From NCBI GenBank assembly GCA_902774915.1, contig CACYKH010000010.1, positions 1-64,000 on the forward strand: a stretch of 64,000 nt of DNA. Reading direction: 5' to 3'. Below, in pieces: positions 1 to 6,326 of the stretch. The notes under the pieces were generated by a model. It worked only from the letters and a program-made list of their open reading frames with translations, ran no database searches and had not been told where the DNA came from. A program made the translations under genes and the position numbers. Origin of the DNA: an uncultured Lachnospiraceae bacterium (lineage in GTDB: Bacteria > Bacillota > Clostridia > Lachnospirales > Lachnospiraceae). The stretch's first letter is position 1. Each line of letters begins with the position of its first letter.

Positions 1-494
1 TTATGCATATCCAGTTCGTATAATGGATTTAGATCACCAACAAAAAGAGAGCCATCATCTAAATATAAAGAAATACTATCATCACTATGACCAGGTGTAT
101 ATATAATCTCGCCGTTTATGCCAATGCTTGTTAGAAACGCTCTACTTTTATCAACACTTATGACTTTCAAATCATTTTCAGAAATAGGCTTAAAGAATCT
201 GTTATTCTCTTTTCCAAAAATAACATCAGATGAATGTATATATGGAAGTTGCAGATCCATTATAAGTACTTTAGGACCACACTCTGCTATTTCTCCTGCA
301 ATACCCATGTGATCAGGATGAAAATGTGATATTAATAGATAATCAATATCCTGAAGAGCCTTATGCTTTTCTCCTAACTCTCTGCAGAAAGCCGCAAATG
401 TACCAGCCCATCCGGTATCAAAAAGAATCGTTCCCTTATCGCCTTCTATTAAGTATGTATTAGTATTCGAATATTTTAATTCAGTAATTGTCAT
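1..494 (-). CDS. MBL-fold metallohydrolase, 3' end cut by window edge
   Basis: The reading frame starts at the ATG complementary to 492-494 and is still open at base 1, so the C-terminus lies outside the window. The visible 164 residues carry the zinc-binding signature HFHPDHMG near residue 57 and later GHSDDSISLY and GDL, the expected order of metallo-beta-lactamase-fold ligands. The opening KYSNTNTYLIEGDKGTILFD is typical of small stand-alone hydrolases of this fold. An in-frame stop lies just upstream, so no earlier start is possible; an AGAGG sequence abuts the ATG, an unusually short spacing. The fold covers glyoxalase II, lactonases and many others, so the substrate is not assignable. 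Confidence 0.8.
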   Translation of the reverse strand, partial: MTITELKYSNTNTYLIEGDKGTILFDTGWAGTFAAFCRELGEKHKALQDIDYLLISHFHPDHMGIAGEIAECGPKVLIMDLQLPYIHSSDVIFGKENNRFFKPISENDLKVISVDKSRAFLTSIGINGEIIYTPGHSDDSISLYLDDGSLFVGDLNPLYELDMH

Positions 495-533
495 CCTCTT
501 AACCTATTTGTTAAATCCAATATTTTTATTCCT

Positions 534-656
534 TCAATAGTATATAGTAAATTGAGCTGTTGAATCTTCTAGATTATATTCAGACCTATCTTTTTTTAGA
601 TAATCCTTATATTTGGACATCTTATAGAATTCAGGATAGCTAAGGGCTACATATAT
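534..656 (-). pseudogene. 5'-truncated gene stump, about 40 codons
   Basis: An open frame without a sensible start reads from the edge of the cloverleaf element to a TGA at 534-536. It includes the strings LSYPEFYKMSKYKDYL and STAQFTIYY. It ends 39 bases before the MBL gene in the same direction. I do not recognise the family. The frame meets the cloverleaf exactly where that element's outer stem fails to pair, so this could be the surviving 3' end of a gene broken when the element or its island arrived. It could equally be a chance frame; no database comparison was possible. Confidence 0.3.
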
Positions 657-760
657 GTTGCCTCGCAACACTCACGAATAACAAAAGCCATACCCATGCA
701 AGCGAGCTTGCGGGCATGGCTTTCATTATTCGCGACCACTACGTGGTAACTGTTTATATA
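647..760. repeat. Cloverleaf-like palindromic element, left copy
   Basis: Three hairpins lie in a row. Arm 1 (657-669) is GTTGC-CTC-GCAAC. A long central arm (675-732) has the tip GCAAGC-GA-GCTTGC. Arm 3 (735-747) is ACCAC-TAC-GTGGT. The same three-arm layout, with an identical 14-base tip and a bulge at the same place, occurs at 6166-6305. The other arms differ in sequence but keep pairing, so the structure is conserved more than the bases. The outer closing stem is degenerate here: only its right side resembles the other copy. It sits just downstream of the diguanylate cyclase gene and may terminate it. Confidence 0.75.
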
Positions 761-793
761 TCTGAGTTTGGCTCGTTATCATTCATATTCCAC
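761..793. repeat. Left direct repeat of the guaA 3' end (possible attachment site)
   Basis: This 33-base stretch matches 6294-6326, which spans the guaA stop codon, with three mismatches. On the minus strand the copy reads PSTVEYE then TGA, with all three changes at third codon positions, followed by an identical 22 bases (TGATAACGAGCC onward). Together with the adjoining cloverleaf it duplicates the guaA 3' end and its downstream region. guaA 3' ends are known integration sites for genomic islands, so an attL/attR-type pair bracketing about 5.5 kb is the simplest reading. No integrase is visible. Confidence 0.6.
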
Positions 794-808
794 CGTTGAT
801 GGAAGCTG

Positions 809-1966
809 TTAAAACTTGCGTCTATCTATCTTAGTAGTACGATAGTACTCATCCTTAGCCATATACATATGCTTATCAGCCACCTGTATAAGTTCACTAC
901 AATTACAGTCCTTATGCTCCTCCAGTACAGCATATCCCACTGAAAGCGCCAGACTGTCCACCAGACTTCCCGTCCAGTTTTTAGTCAGCTTTTCTATATC
1001 CTGAACACATTTAACAGCTTCATTCTTGCTCATACTCGCCAATACTATGAACTCATCGCCACCGGTTCTGTAGCAGGAGCCTACTTCATCAAATACATTT
1101 TTTATACACGCAGCCGCTCCGCATATCAGCTCATCTCCCGCCTCATGTCCGAGTGTATCATTTACTCTTTTAAGTCCATTGATATCTATCGAAAAAGCAA
1201 CCAGCGATTCAGGCATATCTGTTGTATATTTATCCAGCGCATTATTATATGCATAACGACTTAGAAGTCCCGTTAGTGCATCTGTCTTTATCTGTATCCT
1301 CTGCTCCAGCAGCTCATCATCTTTTTTCTGCTGACTGTATTCAGTTGAATGTATGAACATGAGCGTTGCACCGATAGTCATTGCCAAATACGCTGTACGG
1401 ACATCTTTTCCAAGACCTTCCTGCATAATAATTCCAACAAGCATAAATACCATGACCAGATATATCGACAGTCTGTTCTGCTTTCTAAAATTCTTTCCAT
1501 AATTCAAAAACAGAATGATAACCAGAAGTAAAACTATAACGTATTCTCCAATATAAATAATATAAAGCGGACCATGATGATAATAATGCTTCTCATCAAC
1601 TATGGTCATCCATCCAGTGAAAAATGAAACTAATTGGATCAATGTATTGAATAAAATCACTACATTAAGTATTTTGGTCCACACATTTCTAAGTCTCATC
1701 TGCCCCACCAAAGCTGCACCGGCTATAGGTGTTAAGATATAATCGATACATTTAACGATTCTAAGGCAGACTGCAGGGATGCCCGTAATTCCACTGATAT
1801 ACACGCCCACCCATTCAGCAAGGGAGGCAAGAAAAATCAGCACATATGTTAAATAAAATATCTTTTTATTTCTAGTGCTTATCCTGTCATTCTCGTAAAC
1901 AAGTGTACATAGAATGAGAAGAGCAAGCCATACTATCACTGATATAGTAGTGTAATACTTCAGCAT
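809..1966 (-). CDS. Membrane-bound diguanylate cyclase (GGDEF)
   Basis: Residues 1-210 form about six or seven hydrophobic membrane segments. A short charged linker leads to a C-terminal GGDEF domain starting at DALTGLLSRYAY (about 229), with an intact RTGGDEF catalytic loop (GGDEF at 302-306). Such proteins make c-di-GMP from two GTP at the cytoplasmic face. There is no RxxD inhibitory-site motif five residues before the GGDEF. The membrane part resembles generic sensor regions and its signal is unknown. The stop lies only 11 bases from the displaced guaA 3' end, so the gene occupies the very edge of the putative island. A good promoter lies about 70 bases upstream of the start. Confidence 0.9.
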   Translation of the reverse strand: MLKYYTTISVIVWLALLILCTLVYENDRISTRNKKIFYLTYVLIFLASLAEWVGVYISGITGIPAVCLRIVKCIDYILTPIAGAALVGQMRLRNVWTKILNVVILFNTLIQLVSFFTGWMTIVDEKHYYHHGPLYIIYIGEYVIVLLLVIILFLNYGKNFRKQNRLSIYLVMVFMLVGIIMQEGLGKDVRTAYLAMTIGATLMFIHSTEYSQQKKDDELLEQRIQIKTDALTGLLSRYAYNNALDKYTTDMPESLVAFSIDINGLKRVNDTLGHEAGDELICGAAACIKNVFDEVGSCYRTGGDEFIVLASMSKNEAVKCVQDIEKLTKNWTGSLVDSLALSVGYAVLEEHKDCNCSELIQVADKHMYMAKDEYYRTTKIDRRKF

Positions 1967-2036
1967 CTCTTAATCTCCTGATTGATCAATACTCTGATAC
2001 AAGCCATAAAAATCTCATGCACGCACATGCAGAGCT

Positions 2037-2066
2037 ATTATACCACCGACGCCCTTCTTATAACAA
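2037..2066 (-). promoter_or_regulatory. Promoter of the diguanylate cyclase gene
   Basis: Reading on the minus strand, TTGTTA (2061-2066) and a consensus TATAAT (2037-2042) are separated by 18 bases. Transcription would start near 2030 and give a leader of roughly 65 nucleotides, too short for a typical c-di-GMP riboswitch. Confidence 0.6.
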
Positions 2067-2153
2067 TTATAAAAAAACCTTATTCTTATCGCACACCTCT
2101 TAGAATTTATATATCTCCTTTTTATACAGCTTACATTACCATTTAATCACACA

Positions 2154-2939
2154 TCAATCCACGCTATCTTCACTAACTGGGAAAGTGATATATGAATCCG
2201 GCCATGCCTTACATATTAGTTTTAGACCATACTTCTTAGCAAGCTCTATAGCTTTTGTTGTTGGCACCGATTTACTTACCAGCACCGGAATTCCAGCAGC
2301 AATGGTTTTTTCCACCATATCAGCAGCAACTCTTCCGGTAGTATAGATTATGGAGTTCGTAATATCTTCCTTTTCCAGAAGCAAATGACCAACTGCCTTA
2401 TCTAGTGCATTGTGTCTGCTGATATCCTCAAATGAGTCAATTCTTCCATCTCCAAAACGGATATAACAGCTGTGGGTACCATTTGTACTTTTATGCAGCT
2501 TCCCATCCTCAGAAAACTTTTCTGCCAGTTCAAAAATTGTTTCGGAATCTATCTCCACTTCAGAAAGAGCTGTCAGTCCCCTTGTCCCATTAATAAACTG
2601 AATATTTCCAGTACAGCAGGTAGGGTCACTTCCCGAATAGAGCTTAAACTCCACATTTTCCTTCAGAATAACCTCACCTATATTTCCTTCTCCACATATA
2701 AAGAGACGTTCTATATCCTCAGCATTTTTTATTATACGCTCTGTGCATAATCTTCCAACTATTAGCTCTCTCAAATGCTCAGGCGTGCATGAAAGTGTAA
2801 ATGCCCTTACACCGTTTACTGAGACCTCTATAAAATGCTCAACGATTATTTCTTCAATCTTTTCACTTATGGAGCCATCTGATTTCATTATATTCCAGGA
2901 TACAGGTTCTGTTGTTTTTAATTGTTCAAACCCTTCCAT
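2154..2939 (-). CDS. fdhD: FdhD-family formate dehydrogenase accessory sulfurtransferase
   Basis: The 261-residue protein matches the FdhD/NarQ family. Key blocks are SFEDISRHNALDKAVG (compare the usual REDVGRHNALDKV) and GRVAADMVEKTIAAGIPVLVSKSVPTTKAIELAK near the C-terminus. FdhD passes sulfur from IscS to the molybdenum or tungsten cofactor of formate dehydrogenases. The normal CxxC sulfur-relay loop near residue 120 is replaced by TCCTGN (adjacent Cys at 108-109), so chemistry may differ. No formate dehydrogenase or molybdopterin gene lies in the window. The start is supported by AGAGG spaced about seven bases upstream. It follows directly after the broken reductase/guaA junction. Confidence 0.85.
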   Translation of the reverse strand: MEGFEQLKTTEPVSWNIMKSDGSISEKIEEIIVEHFIEVSVNGVRAFTLSCTPEHLRELIVGRLCTERIIKNAEDIERLFICGEGNIGEVILKENVEFKLYSGSDPTCCTGNIQFINGTRGLTALSEVEIDSETIFELAEKFSEDGKLHKSTNGTHSCYIRFGDGRIDSFEDISRHNALDKAVGHLLLEKEDITNSIIYTTGRVAADMVEKTIAAGIPVLVSKSVPTTKAIELAKKYGLKLICKAWPDSYITFPVSEDSVD

Positions 2940-2949
2940 AGCATTCCCT

Positions 2950-3048
2950 CTAATGAATATTTTTGCATTTACTCATATTCCACAGTTGCTGGTGGCTTTG
3001 GGGTGTAGTCGAAGAGGCCCATGTGCCTATCATTACATCCTTCATCAT
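2950..3048 (-). pseudogene. Truncated 5' end of a gene (possibly aldo/keto reductase) fused to a guaA remnant
   Basis: A textbook AAGGAGGT ribosome binding site (about 3055-3062) precedes a double ATG. The frame begins MMKDVMIGTWA and then runs out of frame through the displaced guaA 3' end to a TAG at 2950-2952, giving only 32 codons. The IGTWA opening resembles the N-terminus of some clostridial aldo/keto reductases (usually IGTWAWG), but the evidence is only about ten residues. The real gene appears to have been cut exactly where guaA homology begins (base 3016). It would have followed the DUF1275 gene in the same direction. Confidence 0.4.
2969..3016 (-). pseudogene. Displaced copy of the last 15 codons of guaA
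   Basis: On the minus strand this reads LFDYTPKPPATVEYE and stop, identical in protein to the C-terminus of the guaA gene at 6312. Six codons differ only at the third base and the stop is TAA instead of TGA. A purely synonymous difference means the piece came from a different but functional guaA, as expected for the attachment site carried by an element that restores the target gene's 3' end. The cloverleaf that follows the other two guaA ends is missing here. Confidence 0.8.
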
Positions 3049-3084
3049 CGATGTACCTCCTTCATATTTCATGAAGACAGAATA

Positions 3085-3150
3085 TCATCTATAGATAACC
3101 TCTTCATTGATGTATGTTAATTCATGAAGTTTTTTAGGATTATAAATCAT
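3085..3150 (-). CDS. Possible 21-residue small ORF
   Basis: A GAGGAG site eight bases upstream of an ATG opens a 21-codon frame (MIYNPKKLHEL...VIYR) between the DUF1275 gene and the truncated reductase-like stump. The ribosome binding site is good but the peptide is not recognised. It may be a leader peptide, a gene stump or chance. Confidence 0.25.
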   Translation of the reverse strand: MIYNPKKLHELTYINEEVIYR

Positions 3151-3217
3151 GTAATATGCTCCTCTAAAATAAAAAACCTCTATTTAATTTCCCTATGTTT
3201 TAAAAATACTTTTGAAA

Positions 3218-3871
3218 TCATTTTATTTTCATCATTATACAATCCGCAAGTAGAAGTACCACAGATATCCATATGGTTTTTTCGCCTAACACACCTGACA
3301 GAACTCCACCCACACCAGCTCCTATAGCAAAAATAAGAATTATTCCATAATAGTTTATAGCTTTTGTAAACTCTTCCTTATTTCTTTCTCTAATATATTC
3401 TGATAAGCTTTCCGTTCCACTTCGTAGATTTCCTATAATCATAGTACTGGCATATCCATAACCATGAACCTTTCTAAAAGACTGTACCTGCATAGCACAG
3501 GAAAGCGAAACCAATATATTTGCAAGCATGTTATATTCCTGAGGCAGTATACCAACTATCCCAAGAAGTATAATCTCGAGTATAAGTATAATCTGTCTCC
3601 AGTGAATCTTCTTCGCATGTTTAAACTTGTGTCCCACCTGTTCTGAAATCAAAATACCGAGCGCAAAAGAGAAAAGTGGAATAAGATAACGAAAACCTAT
3701 CATCCATTCTCGTTGCATAAAATGCTGACTCATAAGAACTAGATTACCTGTCTGTGCATTTGCAAACACATGCCCTCTTATATTGTAAGTGTACGCATCC
3801 TGAAGTCCTCCTGAGAACGAAAGAAGTGCACTCAATCGAAAACTTTCAGATATCTGCCTTTTTCTATTCAT
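3218..3871 (-). CDS. YoaK/DUF1275 family membrane protein
   Basis: 217 residues, about six membrane segments. The N-terminal LSALLSFSGGLQDAYTYNIRG followed by GHVFANAQTGNLVL is the hallmark of the DUF1275 (YoaK) family, which usually has about 220-250 residues, so it is full length. The family's function is not established; small-molecule transport has been proposed. The gene reads away from the TetR-type gene at 4072, a common arrangement for a regulator and its target, but that link is inference. Confidence 0.8.
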   Translation of the reverse strand: MNRKRQISESFRLSALLSFSGGLQDAYTYNIRGHVFANAQTGNLVLMSQHFMQREWMIGFRYLIPLFSFALGILISEQVGHKFKHAKKIHWRQIILILEIILLGIVGILPQEYNMLANILVSLSCAMQVQSFRKVHGYGYASTMIIGNLRSGTESLSEYIRERNKEEFTKAINYYGIILIFAIGAGVGGVLSGVLGEKTIWISVVLLLADCIMMKIK

Positions 3872-3989
3872 AGTATATTCACCTATTAAAATATTACATC
3901 TTTCAGCCTTTGGAAGTATATCATATTATTATATTTTATAACAGATGATGTTATAATATCTTTGTGTTTACAAGTGTAGCATCACAACA

Positions 3990-4026
3990 TGTGTTCGTCA
4001 GCAGAACAGTCCTGGGACTGAACACA
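3990..4026 (+). promoter_or_regulatory. Nested inverted repeat upstream of the TetR-type gene
   Basis: TGTGTTC (3990-3996) pairs with GAACACA (4020-4026), and inside it AGTCC-TG-GGACT (4008-4019) forms a second stem. A TATAAT lies at 3952-3957, so the repeat would be in the mRNA leader or serve as a DNA operator between the divergent YoaK-type and TetR-type genes. Confidence 0.45.
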
Positions 4027-4071
4027 ATTCATAAAACTGTAAAGTCAAAACATTTCGAAAGGATCTTATAA

Positions 4072-4395
4072 ATGGATAATAAGAAGGAATATAAAACAGA
4101 ACTTGAAAAAAGAGAGATACTACGTCTTAACAACGAAGAATCAAATAAGCTTACAAAAGAATGTCTATCTATGGCTCTGATATATCTTATGAATGAAATG
4201 GATTTTAACAAAATCACTATTACAGATATCGTTAAAAGAGCCGGTGTATCACGAACTGCTTTTTATAGAAATTATTCAGTCAAGGAAGATATACTAAAAG
4301 AGATTGGTCATGAAGTAACTAATGAGCTGTGCCGCATATTAGAGAATCCTGAACATAAAAATGATCTGTATAGTATGTTTTTGGAACTAGAATGA
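4072..4395 (+). CDS. Short TetR-family regulator, probably C-terminally truncated
   Basis: 107 residues. A TetR DNA-binding domain occupies about residues 30-85, with the characteristic block ITITDIVKRAGVSRTAFYRNYSVKEDIL. TetR proteins usually run to about 190 residues; here the ligand-binding, dimerising C-terminal domain stops after about 20 residues. Other frames downstream offer only a short stretch before stops, so a simple one-base error does not restore a full protein. The start is supported by GAAAGGA eight bases upstream. Either this is a decayed gene in the guaA island or a minimal DNA-binding protein. Confidence 0.7.
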   Translation: MDNKKEYKTELEKREILRLNNEESNKLTKECLSMALIYLMNEMDFNKITITDIVKRAGVSRTAFYRNYSVKEDILKEIGHEVTNELCRILENPEHKNDLYSMFLELE

Positions 4396-4507
4396 AACAG
4401 TCTCCAAAGAAGATGGCGACCATCTGCCAATCTATTTTTGATGGTTTTAGTGGCATACTATAGTGTAAATATTAAAGTAAAACAAAGGAATCAATATTAT
4501 AGGCTGG

Positions 4508-5332
4508 ATGATAGAAGTTGTATTTCATGCAGTCACTCAGGGAAAAATCGTTAATAGGGGTTTTTTGAATGGACCTATATGCCCAGTATATGGTTCCGGT
4601 GTTCTTATGGTGCTTATCGTGCTTTTTCTTATAGGTAGTATTCTCGGAATCAAAACATCCGTCGATACATCTCATCCAATGATCCTATTTGCTATAGGTA
4701 TAGTATTCGCTTCTTTAATCGAATTTCTGGCAGGTTTTATTCTTGACAAACTTTTTCACGCAAGATGGTGGGATTACAGTGATAGAAAGTTTAATATAAA
4801 CGGATATATATGTCTGGAATTCAGTATGATCTGGGGACTGGCCATAGCATTTGTCTTAAGGGTAATACAGCCAGGAATAGAAAAATTAGTTGATATGATT
4901 CCCCACATACTGGGCGATATATTCCTTATAATTATCTACATGATTTTCGTTGCTGACATTGTAATCACTGTTCTTACAGTTCTCAAAATGAATAAACAGC
5001 TCGAAAGAATGGAGGATATCCAGAAATCCATTCTTAAAATCAGTGATGAAATGTCTGAAATAATAGGATCTGGAACTATAAAAACAATGGATAAGCTTGA
5101 GAAGGGGTATGAAACAGCAACTAAAAAGCAAGAGCAACTACACGAGAATCTAAGCGAAAACAAAGAAGAATTGCTTAGTTCTATAAAGAACAGCAAGGAA
5201 GACTATCAGAAACGCCGACAGGAGCTTGAAGAACGTTTTGAACACCTGAAGAAAGAGTTTATGTACAGCAAGCTTTTTGGAACACGCCGCTTGCTTACTG
5301 CATTTCCTGGCATGAAACATAATGAAACATAA
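4508..5332 (+). CDS. CmpB-like (putative ABC-transporter type IV) membrane protein, N-terminus missing
   Basis: The block IEVVFHAVTQGKIVNRGFL then NGPICPVYGSG matches the PF06541 family (YmcC/CmpB-like), whose members have about five membrane segments. The family normally begins with a further membrane helix ending in a GW motif. That GW is encoded in frame just upstream of the listed ATG, but a stop at 4478-4480 leaves no ATG for it. AAAGGA (4484-4489) is correctly spaced for an ATT at 4496, which would be a rare start. After the membrane part (about 1-150), residues 160-255 are a charged coiled coil. Function unknown; likely a decayed or unusually started gene. It follows the truncated TetR gene. 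Confidence 0.6.
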   Translation: MIEVVFHAVTQGKIVNRGFLNGPICPVYGSGVLMVLIVLFLIGSILGIKTSVDTSHPMILFAIGIVFASLIEFLAGFILDKLFHARWWDYSDRKFNINGYICLEFSMIWGLAIAFVLRVIQPGIEKLVDMIPHILGDIFLIIIYMIFVADIVITVLTVLKMNKQLERMEDIQKSILKISDEMSEIIGSGTIKTMDKLEKGYETATKKQEQLHENLSENKEELLSSIKNSKEDYQKRRQELEERFEHLKKEFMYSKLFGTRRLLTAFPGMKHNET

Positions 5333-5408
5333 TCTATATCAGAAAATAATCGATAAACTTAAAGAGAATAAATAACATTTTACTTATTTCTTCAAATATT
5401 TAATAAGA

Positions 5409-5993
5409 TTACTTCAGATTTCCTTCTTTTATATGTTCCTGAATTATTTTATCAGTAATCTCATACAACCTTTCAGATCCTAAACGAGTTTTTGACTGCC
5501 GCTTATAGACCTGCTCCGCCGTAACTCCATGCTCTTTCCAGTCTCCGCCACCATTATTATTATTAAGGATAAGTGGTTGTAAATTATCCATTGCATGAGC
5601 ATATTTTGCTTCAGGCGTTTCACATTCTTCAAATTCATCAAACAATGATATAAGCTCATCCTTCTGATCATCTGGTAGAATTGAAAATATTCGCTGTTTA
5701 GCATTTTCTTCTCTTTGTTTTTGTGTCTGAATCCCCTCTTCATCATAAGCATAGGTATCTCCTGCGTCTATCTCAACGATATCATGAATAAGACACATAA
5801 GCATAACCCTGGATATATCTACCTTTTCATTCGCGTATTCTTTTAGTAAGTATGCCATTATAGCCATATGCCATGAGTGTTCTGCATCATTTTCATTTCT
5901 GCCATGATTCGAAAGATGTGTCTGGCGAAATATGCTCTTTTCTTTATCTATCTCAAGTGAAAAATCCAGTTGTTTTTTCATTCTGTCATCCAT
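5409..5993 (-). CDS. HD-domain phosphohydrolase (YfbR/HDDC2-like)
   Basis: 194 residues, a whole HD domain. The metal ligands are visible in order: NHGRNENDAEHSWHMA, CLIHDIVEIDAGD and the late HAMDNLQP. This pattern fits the HD_3 group that includes 5'-deoxynucleotidase YfbR, which dephosphorylates nucleoside monophosphates; the exact substrate is inferred only. Length is normal for the family. It has its own promoter (6084-6111) and lies between the CmpB-like gene (convergent) and guaA, inside the putative island. Confidence 0.8.
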   Translation of the reverse strand: MDDRMKKQLDFSLEIDKEKSIFRQTHLSNHGRNENDAEHSWHMAIMAYLLKEYANEKVDISRVMLMCLIHDIVEIDAGDTYAYDEEGIQTQKQREENAKQRIFSILPDDQKDELISLFDEFEECETPEAKYAHAMDNLQPLILNNNNGGGDWKEHGVTAEQVYKRQSKTRLGSERLYEITDKIIQEHIKEGNLK

Positions 5994-6083
5994 TTAGAGT
6001 CTCCTTTTGTCAGAAGTCATTTACATTCTCTATAATTTCTATATCTAGCCTATATTTTAGTTATTGTTCTATAAAACATATTA

Positions 6084-6111
6084 ATTATATCATAGAACTT
6101 CTCGGTTTCAA
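6084..6111 (-). promoter_or_regulatory. Promoter of the HD-domain gene
   Basis: On the minus strand, TTGAAA (6106-6111) and TATAAT (6084-6089) are spaced by 16 bases, roughly 90 bases before the HD gene's start. Confidence 0.6.
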
Positions 6112-6123
6112 TTTTAATATGCT

Positions 6124-6156
6124 CATCGGGACTATGGCAAAGCCATAGCCCCGATG
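6124..6156. terminator. Strong hairpin beside the right cloverleaf
   Basis: CATCGGG-CTATGGC (6124-6137) pairs with GCCATAG-CCCGATG (6141-6156) around an AAA loop, with one internal A/C mismatch. It stands between the HD gene promoter and the cloverleaf. It may be part of the guaA termination region or of the repeat element; no clear U-tract follows on the minus strand. Confidence 0.4.
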
Positions 6157-6165
6157 TATGTTGTC

Positions 6166-6305
6166 GCCAAGCTCAGATTAATATACAGCGCTGCTTCGCA
6201 GCTATCTTGTCTAAAAAAGAACACACCCTTGCAAGCGAGCTTGCGGGTGTGTTCTTTTTTAGCCAAGGTCACTTCGTGACCGCTGTATATTAATCTGAGT
6301 TTGGC
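6166..6305. repeat. Cloverleaf-like palindromic element, right copy (guaA 3' region)
   Basis: A 25-base closing stem (6166-6190 with 6281-6305, one G/T wobble) encloses three hairpins. Arm 1 is GCTGC-TTC-GCAGC (6190-6202). The 52-base central arm (6211-6262) ends in GCAAGC-GA-GCTTGC. Arm 3 is GGTCAC-TTC-GTGACC (6267-6281). Read on the minus strand the central arm ends in TTCTTTTTTAG, so it can act as the guaA transcription terminator. The complete four-way junction exceeds what a terminator needs. The same layout recurs at 647-760 with compensating base changes. Confidence 0.85.
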
Positions 6306-6326
6306 TCGTTATCACTCGTACTCCAC
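6294..6326. repeat. Right direct repeat at the guaA stop codon
   Basis: This stretch is the partner of 761-793: 33 bases with three differences, all at synonymous third positions of the last guaA codons. It spans the final TVEYE codons, the TGA stop and the right arm of the cloverleaf's closing stem. Confidence 0.6.

Noticed and set aside
118..312. Plus-strand open frame opposite the MBL gene
   Set aside because: It is a shadow of a conserved minus-strand coding frame, with no ribosome site or promoter.
1967..2036. c-di-GMP riboswitch ahead of the membrane diguanylate cyclase
   Set aside because: Leader is too short and lacks the GEMM core motifs.
4396..4507. A simple frameshift joining the TetR gene and the CmpB-like gene
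   Set aside because: All forward frames in this gap contain stops and none shows the missing TetR C-terminal domain or the lost membrane helix.
6166..6305. The cloverleaf as a tRNA or tRNA-like gene
   Set aside because: Arm lengths (25-base closing stem, 52-base central hairpin) and loops do not fit tRNA, and there is no T-arm consensus or anticodon loop.
809..6312. A complete active mobile element in the guaA region
   Set aside because: No integrase, transposase, relaxase or replication gene is present; only remnants and repeats are visible.
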